This document shows, in pieces, positions 1 through 8,484 of a stretch of 64,000 bases of DNA. The stretch is from an uncultured Eubacteriales bacterium (GTDB lineage: Bacteria; Bacillota; Clostridia; Oscillospirales; Oscillospiraceae), in NCBI GenBank assembly GCA_900544975.1, contig UQXI01000006.1, forward strand, positions 1 through 64,000, given 5' to 3'. The stretch's first letter is position 1; the number at the start of each line of letters is the position of its first letter. The notes below the pieces were generated by a model. It was not told the origin of the DNA. It worked only from the letters and a program-made list of their open reading frames with translations, and made no database searches. The position numbers and the translations under genes were made by a program.

Positions 1-1
1 T

Positions 2-43
2 CATGGCGTAGTTTCCGCCTGTCGGCGAAAACTACGCTATGAT
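2..43. repeat. inverted repeat / stem-loop at window edge
   Basis: Two arms containing GCGTAGTTT and AAACTACGC flank a CGCC/GGCG inner stem and a short loop, giving a long near-perfect hairpin. No T-run follows, so it is not a clear intrinsic terminator. It could be the end of a gene or element lying left of the window. Confidence 0.6.
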
Positions 44-57
44 GGGAATTTGTTTGC

Positions 58-125
58 GTACCGCGTCGGTATCTCCTCGTAGGGGCGGGCTGTGTGTCCG
101 CCCGCAGTGGGCACTGAAAATTTTC
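58..125 (+). repeat. partial copy of the dispersed TIR-type intergenic repeat
   Basis: The stretch containing CCGCGTCGGTATCTC and then GTAGGGGCGGGCTGTGTGT followed by CCGCCCG matches the left part of the two fuller copies at 56712-56893 and 56948-57134. Only the left inverted arm and a few flanking bases are present. It is a solo-end remnant. Confidence 0.65.
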
Positions 126-255
126 CGGGTGCTTTGTATATACCTTGGGAAAGAGCCAGGGCATGAAACACTTAATACCAAAATTGATGTAGGTTTAAAC
201 GAAGCCAAATGCGTTGTGTATCCCGCAGTTTTTGGGAGAGAATTGCAACTGTACA

Positions 256-284
256 TTGTATTTTCTCAGAATATGAGGTATAAT
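256..284 (+). promoter_or_regulatory. sigma-A-type promoter upstream of the broken XRE gene
   Basis: A -35 TTGTAT at 256-261 and a -10 TATAAT at 279-284 are separated by 17 bases. It would drive the XRE remnant starting at 349. No tested start site is implied. Confidence 0.55.
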
Positions 285-348
285 GGTTGATAGATAATAA
301 TGCTGGAGGCATTCCTGTTGGCCCCAGGCCGGAAAGGTGAGAACGACC

Positions 349-560
349 ATGAAAATCAGCTATAAGCCGCTGTAGAAAACACTGATTGACAAGAATCTGA
401 CCAAGAAAGATTTGCGGTTCCAAGCGCATTCACAACAAATCATATCACCAACATAGGAAAAGGAGAACGTATCTCCATACAGACCCTTATCAAGATTTGC
501 AAAACGCTGAACTGTGATATTGCCGATGTGATTGCGCTGGTGCCGGATGACGACCCGTAA
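349..560 (+). pseudogene. XRE-family (YozG-like) HTH regulator, broken
   Basis: The start region (MKISYKPL) and the later IGKGERISIQTLIKICK and DIADVIALVPDDDP segments are typical of the roughly 70-residue Cro/CI-type regulators carried by Clostridia integrative elements. An in-frame TAG at 373-375 replaces the Trp expected after KPL, and a reading-frame shift near 432 is needed to join the two halves. A good ribosome site (GGAAAGGTGAG) precedes the ATG. The gene is therefore very probably dead. It sits directly upstream of a damaged tnpV, so both look like leftovers of one mobile element. Confidence 0.7.
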
Positions 561-578
561 GGGAGAAAGGGCATCACA

Positions 579-943
579 ATGAAAAACGGATTGACTTATA
601 TCCAAGTTGGAGACTACTACATCCCCAATCTTGCGTTAGACCCTGACCCGGTAGAGCCAGTCAGAGACATTGGCAAGTATGGCGTATGAGATTGAGTTAC
701 TTAAGGCAGCATCGGCGCAAGCTGTACCAAGAGTTGGTGTCTATCCGTAAACTTGAAACGCATCTACTGAACATCAACGACACAGCCAACGACTGGCTGG
801 ACCGGATGATTCCGGACATAGCAAAATCGGCGGGAGCCACCGAGGAATTGAAAGCCCGCAACCCTATGCGCTGGGTTGGTCTGATGAACAACTGCAAGGC
901 CAGAGCAGAAGAAATCATTTTCTCTGAGTTCATTTACCAGTAA
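579..943 (+). pseudogene. tnpV: TnpV transposon-encoded protein, single frameshift
   Basis: The first frame (MKNGLTYIQVGDYYIPNL, ending GKYGV) and the second frame from 686 (MRLSYLRQHRRKLYQEL through AKSAGATEELKARN, MRWVGLMNNCKARAEEI) together rebuild a full-length TnpV of about 120 residues. The frames meet at an ATGA overlap at 686-689, where one base appears missing between the Gly and Arg codons. Translational coupling could mimic this, but family members are one continuous chain, so a frameshift is likelier. TnpV accompanies Tn4451/Tn5397-type mobilizable elements; its biochemical role is unclear. No recombinase remains beside it. Confidence 0.75.
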
Positions 944-1059
944 TCGCTTACAGGGGTCATTTTTATGGCTGATGGGCGGGGCTCCTGTGCGTTGGCCGGG
1001 ACCCCGCCTAATTGATTCGGAGCCGCGGATTCCTCTTGAGTTTATAATTTATCTCCAGT

Positions 1060-1090
1060 TTAACTTCCCGCTCCCGCTTCGTGCTATAAT
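1060..1090 (+). promoter_or_regulatory. possible promoter for the two-component pair
   Basis: A perfect -10 TATAAT lies at 1085-1090, about 30 bases before the kinase ATG. The best -35 match is the weak TTAACT at 1060-1065 with 19-base spacing, so the promoter may need an activator, for example the response regulator itself (inference). Confidence 0.4.
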
Positions 1091-1119
1091 ACTCTCAACC
1101 TGACTTGCGAGGTGTTCCC

Positions 1120-2565
1120 ATGACCATCAAAAAGCGCCTACTTTGGTCCAATATTCTGATGATCGTTGTCCCTGTCATTGCCGCTTTGGCGGCGGGGATA
1201 TGCTGTATCGCGCTGCTGTGGCTTATGCTCCAGAGCGGCGGACTTCCCCTGGAAGACAGCGGAGATTTTTCCTGGGCCAGCCGGGCAGTGGTCAAGCTGG
1301 TGAGCCGGTCGCTGGAAGAGAGTAAGCCTTTGGATACCCTGGGCGAGACCCTCCGGGCCAACGGGCTGCGGGTGACAGTGATTTCCGGCGGCACAACAGT
1401 TTACACCTGGGGAGAGGAACAGCCAGACGATGCCCGCCTGCTCCAGGCTGCGGAGAGCCTGGGCGGAACACAGGCGCTGGCATCTGCCGGAGAGCACAGC
1501 CTTTCCGTCACACAGAAGGAGATCAACGGTACTGCCTATCAGATCCGCGTCTATGGGTCCCGAAGCGAGGAGCTACCCTCCGGAATGAAGTTGGTTATCG
1601 TTCTGACAGGGCTGATTTTGCTGTGTGCGGTGCTGGCGGCCATTTGGGGCACAAACCGTTTCCTCATCCGTTTTGTGTTCAAAAAAATCAACGACCCTCT
1701 GACGATTTTGGCCGATGGCGTCCAGGAGATCGGCAGCGGCAATTTGGACTACCGCATCGACTACCGGGAGAAGGACGAGTTCGCCCCGGTATGCGAGGCT
1801 TTCAACGAGATGGCGGCACGGCTGAAAACCTCCGTGGCGCGCACCCGCCAGGACGAGGAGAGCCGGAAGGAGCTGCTGGCGGGCATCTCCCATGATCTGC
1901 GCTCCCCGCTGACCTCCATCCGAGCCTATGTGGAGGGCCTGCTGGACGGCGTGGCCAAGACGCCGGAGGCGCGGCAGCGGTATCTGCTGACCATCAAGGC
2001 CAAAGCGGAGGACATCGACCGCATGGTGTCCCAGCTGTTCCTGTTCTCCAAGCTGGACATGGCGGAGTACCCGATGGAGCCCCGGACGCTCCGGCTGGAC
2101 GAATTTGTCACGGATTTGGCCGCGGAGACAGCGGGAGAATACCAAAGGAACGGCCTAGAGGTCACAGTGGAGCCCATCTGTCCAGTCACGGTCACCGTGG
2201 ACCCGGAGCTGCTGCGCCGGGTGCTGACCAACATCATGGACAACAGCGCCAAATACAAGACGGCTGACCTGGGTCATTTGAAGCTCCTTGTGGAGGACGC
2301 CGGTATGGATTGCCGGATCACCCTCACCGATGACGGCCCCGGTGTGCCGGAGGAGGCCCTGCCCAAACTCTTTGACGCATTCTACCGCAGCGACCCGGCT
2401 CGGAAGAACCCGGCAGGGGGCAGCGGCTTGGGGCTGGCCATCGCGGCAAAGACCATCCGGCGTATGGGTGGAACCATAACGGCCCGAAACACCCCAACTA
2501 GAGGGCTGGAAATCACCATCACACTGCCCAAGGAGGATAGCCATGCAGAAAATTCTGATTGTTGA
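1120..2565 (+). CDS. membrane sensor histidine kinase (HAMP, HisKA, HATPase)
   Basis: A 481-residue sensor kinase that would autophosphorylate on His and pass phosphate to the regulator encoded next. An N-terminal membrane helix (about residues 10-35), an extracytoplasmic sensor of roughly 120 residues and a second helix (about 155-180) precede a HAMP linker. The H-box is ISHDLRSPLTSIRAY, the N-box NIMDNSAKY, and the ATP lid motifs are DDGPGVP and GSGLGLAIA. I chose ATG 1120 over the upstream TTG at 1105 because AGG at 1110-1112 is correctly spaced for 1120. Its 3' end overlaps the regulator start by 23 bases; kinase-before-regulator is the less common order. The ligand cannot be read from the sequence. 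Confidence 0.92.
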   Translation: MTIKKRLLWSNILMIVVPVIAALAAGICCIALLWLMLQSGGLPLEDSGDFSWASRAVVKLVSRSLEESKPLDTLGETLRANGLRVTVISGGTTVYTWGEEQPDDARLLQAAESLGGTQALASAGEHSLSVTQKEINGTAYQIRVYGSRSEELPSGMKLVIVLTGLILLCAVLAAIWGTNRFLIRFVFKKINDPLTILADGVQEIGSGNLDYRIDYREKDEFAPVCEAFNEMAARLKTSVARTRQDEESRKELLAGISHDLRSPLTSIRAYVEGLLDGVAKTPEARQRYLLTIKAKAEDIDRMVSQLFLFSKLDMAEYPMEPRTLRLDEFVTDLAAETAGEYQRNGLEVTVEPICPVTVTVDPELLRRVLTNIMDNSAKYKTADLGHLKLLVEDAGMDCRITLTDDGPGVPEEALPKLFDAFYRSDPARKNPAGGSGLGLAIAAKTIRRMGGTITARNTPTRGLEITITLPKEDSHAENSDC

Positions 2566-3232
2566 GGACGATCCGGACATCGCCGCCATCGAGCGAGACT
2601 ACTTGGAACTGAACGGCTGCCAGGTGGAGATCGCCGCCGACGGGGAAGCGGGGCTCGCTCTGGGCCTGGGCGGCGGGTTTGATTTGATTCTCCTGGACCT
2701 GATGCTCCCTGGTGTGGACGGTTTCACCGTCTGCCGCAAACTCCGGGAGAGAATCGACACTCCCATCCTGATGGTGACGGCCCGCCGGGAGGACGTGGAT
2801 AAAATTCGCGGCCTGGGCTTGGGGGCGGACGATTACATTGAAAAGCCCTTCTCTCCCAGCGTGCTGGTGGCGCGGGTCAAGGCACACCTGGCCCGCTACG
2901 AGCGGCTCACCGGCGGGCGGAAGCAAACCTCTGAAATCCATATCGGCGGCCTGTCTCTGCACACCGACACCCGCCGTCTCTATGTGGAGAGCCAGGAGGT
3001 GGAGCTGAAAAACAAGGAGTATGAACTGCTGCTGTTCTTCATGCTCCATGTGGACATCGTGTTCAGCCGGGAGGAATTGTACGAGAAGATCTGGGGGCTG
3101 GAGGCCATGGGGGACAACGCCACTGTGGCCGTCCACATCAACCGTCTGCGGGAGAAGATCGAGCCGGACCCCGCCAAGCCCCGGTACATCCAGACGGTCT
3201 GGGGTGCGGGATACCGGTTCCGGGGACAGTAA
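2543..3232 (+). CDS. OmpR/PhoB-family response regulator
   Basis: A 229-residue response regulator. The receiver domain shows the acidic pair in IVEDDPD, the phospho-acceptor Asp in ILLDLMLPG and the conserved Lys in EKPF. The C-terminal winged-helix DNA-binding domain spans roughly residues 130-228 (VELKNKEYELLLFF, GDNATVAVHINRLREKI, IQTVWGAGYRF). AAGGAGG lies just before the ATG, inside the kinase gene, so the two are translationally coupled. It is a DNA-binding output partner of the kinase at 1120; nearby envelope and phosphate genes are possible targets (inference). Confidence 0.95.
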   Translation: MQKILIVEDDPDIAAIERDYLELNGCQVEIAADGEAGLALGLGGGFDLILLDLMLPGVDGFTVCRKLRERIDTPILMVTARREDVDKIRGLGLGADDYIEKPFSPSVLVARVKAHLARYERLTGGRKQTSEIHIGGLSLHTDTRRLYVESQEVELKNKEYELLLFFMLHVDIVFSREELYEKIWGLEAMGDNATVAVHINRLREKIEPDPAKPRYIQTVWGAGYRFRGQ

Positions 3233-3252
3233 CCAGGAATAATAAAATAGTT

Positions 3253-3888
3253 ATGAGGGAACTATCTGTGAGGCAAAATTCTTTCTATCAATCCGGCGCC
3301 ATGCTCCTGACCGCCCTGCTTTTCATTGCAAGCCTTGTTCCAACCCGCTTTGCCGCCGGAAGTGTGGGAGAGGTCAATCTGCATATGGGACAGTCTGCGG
3401 ATACCGTTTATCTGACCTACACCTCATCCAGCAGGACAGCAGCTCCGGTGCGTGTGCCGGCGGGGAGCGCGGCCTACCTGGCCCAGTCCTCCTGGTCCGA
3501 CTCCGCCGGAAAATACATCCACAAAGCGGAGTTGACCGGATTGACTACCGGAACGGAGAATGCGTACACGTTGGAAAACGGCGCTTACAGCAGCGGTTTT
3601 ACCACTGCCGCAGAGGCCGGGGCGTTCATGTTCGCGTTTCTCACCGATACACAGGTCGCCTTTGATGCCGACGCCAAAGCCACCGCCGCGCTGTTTAACC
3701 AGCTGAACCAGCGGGACGATTTGGCTTTCGTCTATATGACAGGGGACTTCACGGGCTCCTCCCAGGACGAGCGCCAATGGGAGCTGCTGTTCCAAGGCGG
3801 CGGAATCCACGCGGAGGCGGGACAGAAATTCTTGGGCAGTCATCTTCTCGCCGCCGCGCAATGTAGTATCATTGTCATTAAGAGGTGA
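3253..3888 (+). pseudogene. secreted purple-acid-phosphatase-like phosphoesterase, C-terminally truncated
   Basis: The N-terminus has a signal-peptide-like hydrophobic stretch (AMLLTALLFIASLVP), then a fibronectin-like N-terminal domain of purple acid phosphatases, then the start of a calcineurin-type fold (FAFLTDTQVA, FVYMTGDFTGSSQDE). The reading frame leaves the family exactly after FLGSHLLAAAQ, where the metal-binding GNHD motif would follow, and ends in an unrelated tail. More than half the catalytic domain is gone, so activity is very unlikely. GTG 3268, preceded by GAGGGAAC, is an alternative start. The deletion fuses it to the permease at 3895. Confidence 0.7.
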
Positions 3889-3894
3889 ACGTAT

Positions 3895-4755
3895 ATGTGG
3901 CTCGTTTTCGCGTTCGGGTCCGCAATTTTCGCGGGCCTTACATCCATTCTGGCCAAGTGCGGCATTCGGAAAACGGACTCTACCGTGGCCACCGCTATCC
4001 GAACCATCGTGGTGCTGGCCTTCTCCTGGCTGATGGTATTCGTGGCGGGGTCACAAGATCAAATCAGCGGCATCGGCGGGAAAACGCTGCTGTTCCTGAT
4101 CTTGTCCGGCCTTGCTACCGGGGCTTCTTGGCTGTGCTACTTCAAGGCCCTCCAGCTGGGCGACATCAACAAGGTGGTACCCATCGACAAATCCAGCACC
4201 GTGTTGACCATTCTGCTGGCGTTCGTGTTTCTCCACGAGGCTATCAGCCTGTCCAAGGGCATCGGTGTGGCGCTGATTGCCGTGGGTACGTTTCTCATGA
4301 TTGAGAAAAAGGAGACGGATGGGCAGCAAACCAACGGCAGCGCATGGCTGTGGTACGCCCTGGGCTCTGCGGTGTTTGCCAGCCTGACTTCCATCCTGGG
4401 CAAGGTGGGCATCTCCGGGGTGGAGTCCAACCTGGGTACGGCAATCCGCACGGGGGTAGTGCTGGTCATGGCCTGGGTCATGGTGTTCGTCACCAGGAAA
4501 CAGGGGGAACTTCGGCAAATTCCCACAAACGAGCTGGGTTTTATCTGCCTGTCGGGCCTTGCCACCGGGGCATCCTGGCTGTGCTACTACCGGGCCTTGC
4601 AGGACGGCCCCGCCAGTATCGTCGTCCCCATCGACAAGCTGAGTATGTTAGTCACAGTGGCCTTCTCCGGACTGGTGTTCCACGAAAAGCTGACCCGCCG
4701 GGCTGCCCTTGGCCTGCTACTGGTGACGGGCGGAACGCTGGTTATGCTGTTTTGA
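3895..4755 (+). CDS. EamA/DMT-family permease, tandem-duplicated
   Basis: A 286-residue integral membrane protein of the drug/metabolite transporter superfamily; substrate unknown. It consists of two EamA halves (about 1-140 and 150-286) that are unusually alike: both carry an L-T-S-I-L start region, the block LSGLATGASWLCY, then a VVPIDK motif and a closing hydrophobic helix. Single-EamA proteins of about 140 residues exist, so this gene probably arose by recent internal duplication. AGAGGTG sits upstream of ATG 3895. It begins 6 bases after the truncated phosphoesterase ends and is followed by a bidirectional terminator. Confidence 0.88.
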   Translation: MWLVFAFGSAIFAGLTSILAKCGIRKTDSTVATAIRTIVVLAFSWLMVFVAGSQDQISGIGGKTLLFLILSGLATGASWLCYFKALQLGDINKVVPIDKSSTVLTILLAFVFLHEAISLSKGIGVALIAVGTFLMIEKKETDGQQTNGSAWLWYALGSAVFASLTSILGKVGISGVESNLGTAIRTGVVLVMAWVMVFVTRKQGELRQIPTNELGFICLSGLATGASWLCYYRALQDGPASIVVPIDKLSMLVTVAFSGLVFHEKLTRRAALGLLLVTGGTLVMLF

Positions 4756-4773
4756 ATAGAAGCGAAAAACGAA

Positions 4774-4807
4774 TCCCGGAGCGTAGCCTGCGCTTCGGGA
4801 CTCTTTT
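4774..4807. terminator. bidirectional intrinsic terminator
   Basis: Stem TCCCGGAGCG / CGCTTCGGGA (4774-4800) is followed on + by CTCTTTT and preceded by an A-rich tract giving T-runs on the minus strand. It separates the EamA gene from the convergent YibE/F gene. Confidence 0.75.
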
Positions 4808-4816
4808 GCTTCTCGT

Positions 4817-5950
4817 CTATAGTTTCATAGAGACGCCATCCGGTTTGGCCAGCAGCGACCCGGCGCACAGGGCGGTAAAGGGGGCCACTGTCACCAGACC
4901 GAAGGAGCCGAGCACCGTGTGCAGCAATTCCGCCGCCACATATTTGTAGTTGAGAATATTGGACAGGGGTGTCCCTTGGGCCATAAACACCATCAACAGA
5001 GCGGCATATCCGCCGGAGTAGGCCAGCAACAAAGTTGTGGTCATGGTTCCCATCGCGGCCCGCCCCACGTTCAGCCCGGACTTCACCGCCTCCCGGCGGC
5101 TTAAACCGGGCCGCTTTTCCACCACCTCACAGACGGCGGAGGTGATGTCCACGGACAGGTCCATGACGGCCCCGGAGGCGCCGATGAAGATGGATGCCAT
5201 AAAGATCCGCGTCAGATCCAAATGCTGGTACCCGGCGTAGAGCAGGCTTTCTGAATAGGCCATCACCGCCCCGTGGATTTGAAACAGACGGGTGAAGACG
5301 CCGCCCATGGCGCAGGTGACGAGAATGCCCAGGAACGCCCCGGACACGGCGGCGGCGCAGCGGCGGTCAAAGCCGTAGACCAGGGAGATAATCAGCACCG
5401 TCAGCGCCAGGGTGACCGCCAGCCCCACCCAGACGGGGTCCCAGCCCTTCAGATACAGCGGGACCAGCACCTTCCAGAGCATCAGCACCGTCAAAACGAA
5501 GGACAGCAGCGCCCGCAGCCCAGTCTGCCCGGCGAAGGCCACTAGCAGCAAGACGAACAGCGCTGCCAGCAGTGCCTCCCAGGGGGAGCGGTAGTGGTCG
5601 ATCATTGAGACGCTGAGGATTTCCTCCCCTTGATAATTGATGCGCACCAAGGCTCTGTCCCCGGCGGAAAAGAGTTTGTCCTGTTCCAGAGAGCCGCTGA
5701 GGAGATTTCTCCCCTCGGCGATCTGCCCCCGGAACGGACCGCTTAAAACCCGCAGCCGGCACCGCTGCTCCCCGGAGCGGACCAGGCCGGTGTCTACCAC
5801 GGTGGACTCGTCGGTGGACAGCACCAGGGCGGGCCGGATGTCCGACTCCTGAAAGGCCTCCCGGTCCTCGAACCCGGTGGGCAGGAGGACCAGGAAGAGG
5901 ATCAGCAGGGCGCAGACCAAAACCGGGGCATGATAACGGTTCAGCCTCAT
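4817..5950 (-). CDS. YibE/F family membrane protein
   Basis: A 377-residue YibE/F-like protein. One N-terminal membrane helix (VLVCALLILFLVLLP) is followed by a soluble stretch of about 100 residues, then about seven hydrophobic segments. Conserved features of the family include the MASIFIGASGAVMDLSVDI region and MGTMTTTLLLAYSGGY. Biochemical function is not established for the family. Its ATG overlaps the stop of the upstream alkaline phosphatase by four bases (5947-5950), so it is co-translated with that gene. Confidence 0.85.
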   Translation of the reverse strand: MRLNRYHAPVLVCALLILFLVLLPTGFEDREAFQESDIRPALVLSTDESTVVDTGLVRSGEQRCRLRVLSGPFRGQIAEGRNLLSGSLEQDKLFSAGDRALVRINYQGEEILSVSMIDHYRSPWEALLAALFVLLLVAFAGQTGLRALLSFVLTVLMLWKVLVPLYLKGWDPVWVGLAVTLALTVLIISLVYGFDRRCAAAVSGAFLGILVTCAMGGVFTRLFQIHGAVMAYSESLLYAGYQHLDLTRIFMASIFIGASGAVMDLSVDITSAVCEVVEKRPGLSRREAVKSGLNVGRAAMGTMTTTLLLAYSGGYAALLMVFMAQGTPLSNILNYKYVAAELLHTVLGSFGLVTVAPFTALCAGSLLAKPDGVSMKL

Positions 5951-7515
5951 TTCACCGCCAGTATTTCAGCCAGCTTGTTGTAAATTTCCGTGTTGTCGTA
6001 GTAGCCGCCGAACTGCTCCGCGTTCACGCCGCTGGCGAACATCGCCACCGGCAGGCCGGTGTGGCTGTAAGAGGTGAAGGCGACGCCGGATTTGTTGTTC
6101 AGGATGTGGGTGATGGTGACGCTCAGCGGCTCGTAGGTGCCGTAGGCCACGTACTCCGCCTGGACGGCCATGCCGGTGTCCCGCTCGTTGACGCTCTTTT
6201 CATAGGCGTTTTTCAGCAGGCCCAGCTCATAGTCCGTCAGCACCAGCTTGTCACTGGCGTCCCCGCTGGCCTTCAAGCCGAACAGCTCCTCCACATCAGC
6301 CAACACGGTTTCAAAATCCGCTTTGTTTTCCTTGTAGGCGGAGACATAGTCGCTGTCATATTTGGCGAAGGAAATCTTTTGGCTGTCCAGCAGGGAGAGG
6401 TAGGTGTCGTAATCCGTACCAGCGAAGCCGATCGTCAGCCCTCCGGTCTCGTGGTCGCCGGTGACCAGGATGAGGGTCTCATCCGCGTGCTCCTCTGCAA
6501 AGTCAATGGCAATTTGCACCGCATCGGCCAGGGCCAGAGTGTCGTGGATGGTGGAGGCGGCGTCGTTGGCGTGGCAGGCCCAGTCGATCTTGCCGCCCTC
6601 GCACATGAGGAAGAAGCCAGTGTCGTCGTTGTCCAGCACTTGAATGCCCTTTTTCACATAGTCAGCCAGGGACCACATATTCTCGGTCCGGTCCAGATCG
6701 TAGGCCATGGCGGAGGAGTCCGCCAGATGTTCGTCAATGAGAATTACAGGGCCGGAGGTGACCTTCTCCGCCTCGGCCTGGGTCTTGACCACCGTGTAGC
6801 CCGCTTTTTCCGCCAGGGCGTACAAGTCCTCCCGCTTCCCGTCGGAGCCGGTAGGCTTCAGCAGCCCGCCGCCGGCGAAGTACTCAAAGCCGGAGGCCAC
6901 CAGCTCCTCGCCGATCTCGTAGTAACTGCCCCGGCTGGCCTGATGGGCGTAAAAGGCGGCGGGGGTGGCGTGGTTCAGGTTTACGGAGGAGATGACGCCT
7001 ACCTTCATGCCCAGCTGGTCGTGGACCTTTTCGGTGATAGTCTCGTAGGAGACGGTGGCGGTCTCGTCCACGTTGATGGAGCCGGAGTAGGTCTTGTGGC
7101 CGGTGGAGATAGAGGTGGCGGTGGAGGCGGAGTCGGGGGCGAAGGAGTTGGAGTCGTAGGTCACGACGGAACCCACTGTCTCAAAACCCATGAAGTTCAG
7201 GGCCACCGGGCCGTCCAGCACCGCCCCTTGGTTATCGTCCAGGCTGGGGACGGCCTGCATATAGTCGCTGTCCGCCATTGCGCCCAGATAGTCCGCGGCG
7301 GATTGGAACTGAGGGTAACTCATGCCGTCGCCGATGAAAAGAAACACGTACTTGGGCGCCTTCGCCTGTGCGGGAGCCGCTGCGGAAAGCGTGCCGACTG
7401 TGGCGCCGCCGGTCTGCACGGGACTGGACGCGTCGGTTTTTGGGGTGGCAGAGCAGCCGGAAAACAAAGCGGCTGTCAAGGCCAGCGACAAAGCGATGGG
7501 TAGGATTTTTTTCAT
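5947..7515 (-). CDS. secreted alkaline phosphatase, lipoprotein
   Basis: A 522-residue alkaline phosphatase that would release phosphate from monoesters at the cell surface. The signal sequence ends in the lipobox-like LFSGCSA, predicting lipid anchoring at the Cys. Metal and active-site motifs are present: IGDGMS, the nucleophile region DSASTATSISTGHK, IDWACHAND, TGDHETGG and SYSHTG. GGAGGAAAC lies upstream of the ATG. It is the first gene of a two-gene operon with the YibE/F protein. The truncated phosphoesterase on the other side suggests a former phosphate-acquisition cluster (inference). Confidence 0.93.
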   Translation of the reverse strand: MKKILPIALSLALTAALFSGCSATPKTDASSPVQTGGATVGTLSAAAPAQAKAPKYVFLFIGDGMSYPQFQSAADYLGAMADSDYMQAVPSLDDNQGAVLDGPVALNFMGFETVGSVVTYDSNSFAPDSASTATSISTGHKTYSGSINVDETATVSYETITEKVHDQLGMKVGVISSVNLNHATPAAFYAHQASRGSYYEIGEELVASGFEYFAGGGLLKPTGSDGKREDLYALAEKAGYTVVKTQAEAEKVTSGPVILIDEHLADSSAMAYDLDRTENMWSLADYVKKGIQVLDNDDTGFFLMCEGGKIDWACHANDAASTIHDTLALADAVQIAIDFAEEHADETLILVTGDHETGGLTIGFAGTDYDTYLSLLDSQKISFAKYDSDYVSAYKENKADFETVLADVEELFGLKASGDASDKLVLTDYELGLLKNAYEKSVNERDTGMAVQAEYVAYGTYEPLSVTITHILNNKSGVAFTSYSHTGLPVAMFASGVNAEQFGGYYDNTEIYNKLAEILAVK

Positions 7516-7824
7516 ATGGACTTGTTTCCTCCTAAAAATTTGTTTGCCTCATTGGGACAACTCTATCATAAAGCGTATATGTAATATCCGCTACCTGGGT
7601 CTGGAAAAATCCTTGTAAAATGCTGGCAATAGAACGCCCGCAGATGCAATTCACGTCTGCGTACTTTATATTTTATCTTCTGTTTACCTCCAGCAAAAAC
7701 TTGGTTTAACATTGCCTGCTATCCTATACCCATCCAAGAAACAGGAACCAAACCAAATGGATACAACGTGCCGGGTATCCGGCAGCTTCAACGGCAGGGC
7801 ATCAAAAAATAGGAGGTACTTCAT
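7516..7824. other. intergenic region between divergent genes
   Basis: About 310 bases between the phosphatase and the zinc-ribbon gene. It holds a small hairpin, CGCAGA / TCTGCG (7639-7661), followed on + by TACTTTATATTTT, and AT-rich stretches that probably carry divergent promoters. No convincing -35/-10 pair was found on either strand. Confidence 0.5.
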
Positions 7825-8484
7825 ATGAAAAAATTGCAGGAAAAAATCATGCGTGCCAGCTTTGGCAAGCTGCTCAAGCGATGGGTGATCGCCGCGCTGT
7901 GCGTGACTCTTCTGGGCGGCGGGGTATCCGCCGCACTGCTCTCGCCCCAGATCAGGGAAACCATTACCGCCGTTCAAACCATCCATCAGCAGAAAGACCA
8001 ATGGGAACATGACTTTCCCGGCGATGGTCATGACCGTGAGGAAGAAAACAGGGAACGGTTTGAGGCAGAGGACGTTTTCCGTGCCAGCATCACCCGGCCC
8101 TCAACCGCCGCGTTCATTTCCATGAGCGTCACCGCCCTGCTCTGCGGCCTGCTGGCTTTGTCCTGCTGGCTGTTGGTGGCGGCGTGGCTCTATCAGGCGG
8201 CGGTGCTGTCCGGCATGAGCGGGCCGCTGTGGGGCGTACTGGGACTGTGCGGAAATGTATTCGCCGCTGTTCTGTTCGTCATTGTCCGCAGCTTTTTGAA
8301 AAAGAAATGTCCCGCCTGCAGGCGCTGGCAGGCTAAAAAGACGGCCTATTGCGCCGCCTGCGGCAGCGCCATGAGCCAGAAATGCACGACTTGCGGCGTA
8401 CACTGTCCGGTGGATTCCCGGTTCTGTCCCGTCTGTGGCGTAAAGCTGGAAGATGCCGGATCTCAGGGCGGAGAGACATGCTGA
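7825..8484 (+). CDS. membrane protein with C-terminal double zinc ribbon
   Basis: A 219-residue protein I do not recognise beyond its architecture. It has a membrane helix near residues 20-40, an acidic/charged loop (HDREEENRERFEAED), two further helices (about 95-155), then four CxxC knuckles: CPAC, CAAC, CTTC and CPVC, a DZANK-like double zinc ribbon facing the cytoplasm. TAGGAGG precedes the ATG. Its stop overlaps the PAP2 start by seven bases, so the two are coupled. A role in sensing or scaffolding for the lipid-recycling genes that follow is only inference. Confidence 0.8.
   Translation: MKKLQEKIMRASFGKLLKRWVIAALCVTLLGGGVSAALLSPQIRETITAVQTIHQQKDQWEHDFPGDGHDREEENRERFEAEDVFRASITRPSTAAFISMSVTALLCGLLALSCWLLVAAWLYQAAVLSGMSGPLWGVLGLCGNVFAAVLFVIVRSFLKKKCPACRRWQAKKTAYCAACGSAMSQKCTTCGVHCPVDSRFCPVCGVKLEDAGSQGGETC

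Noticed and set aside
6061..7503. 480-codon plus-strand frame opposite the alkaline phosphatase
   Set aside because: Shadow frame rich in G, V and H with no recognisable domain.
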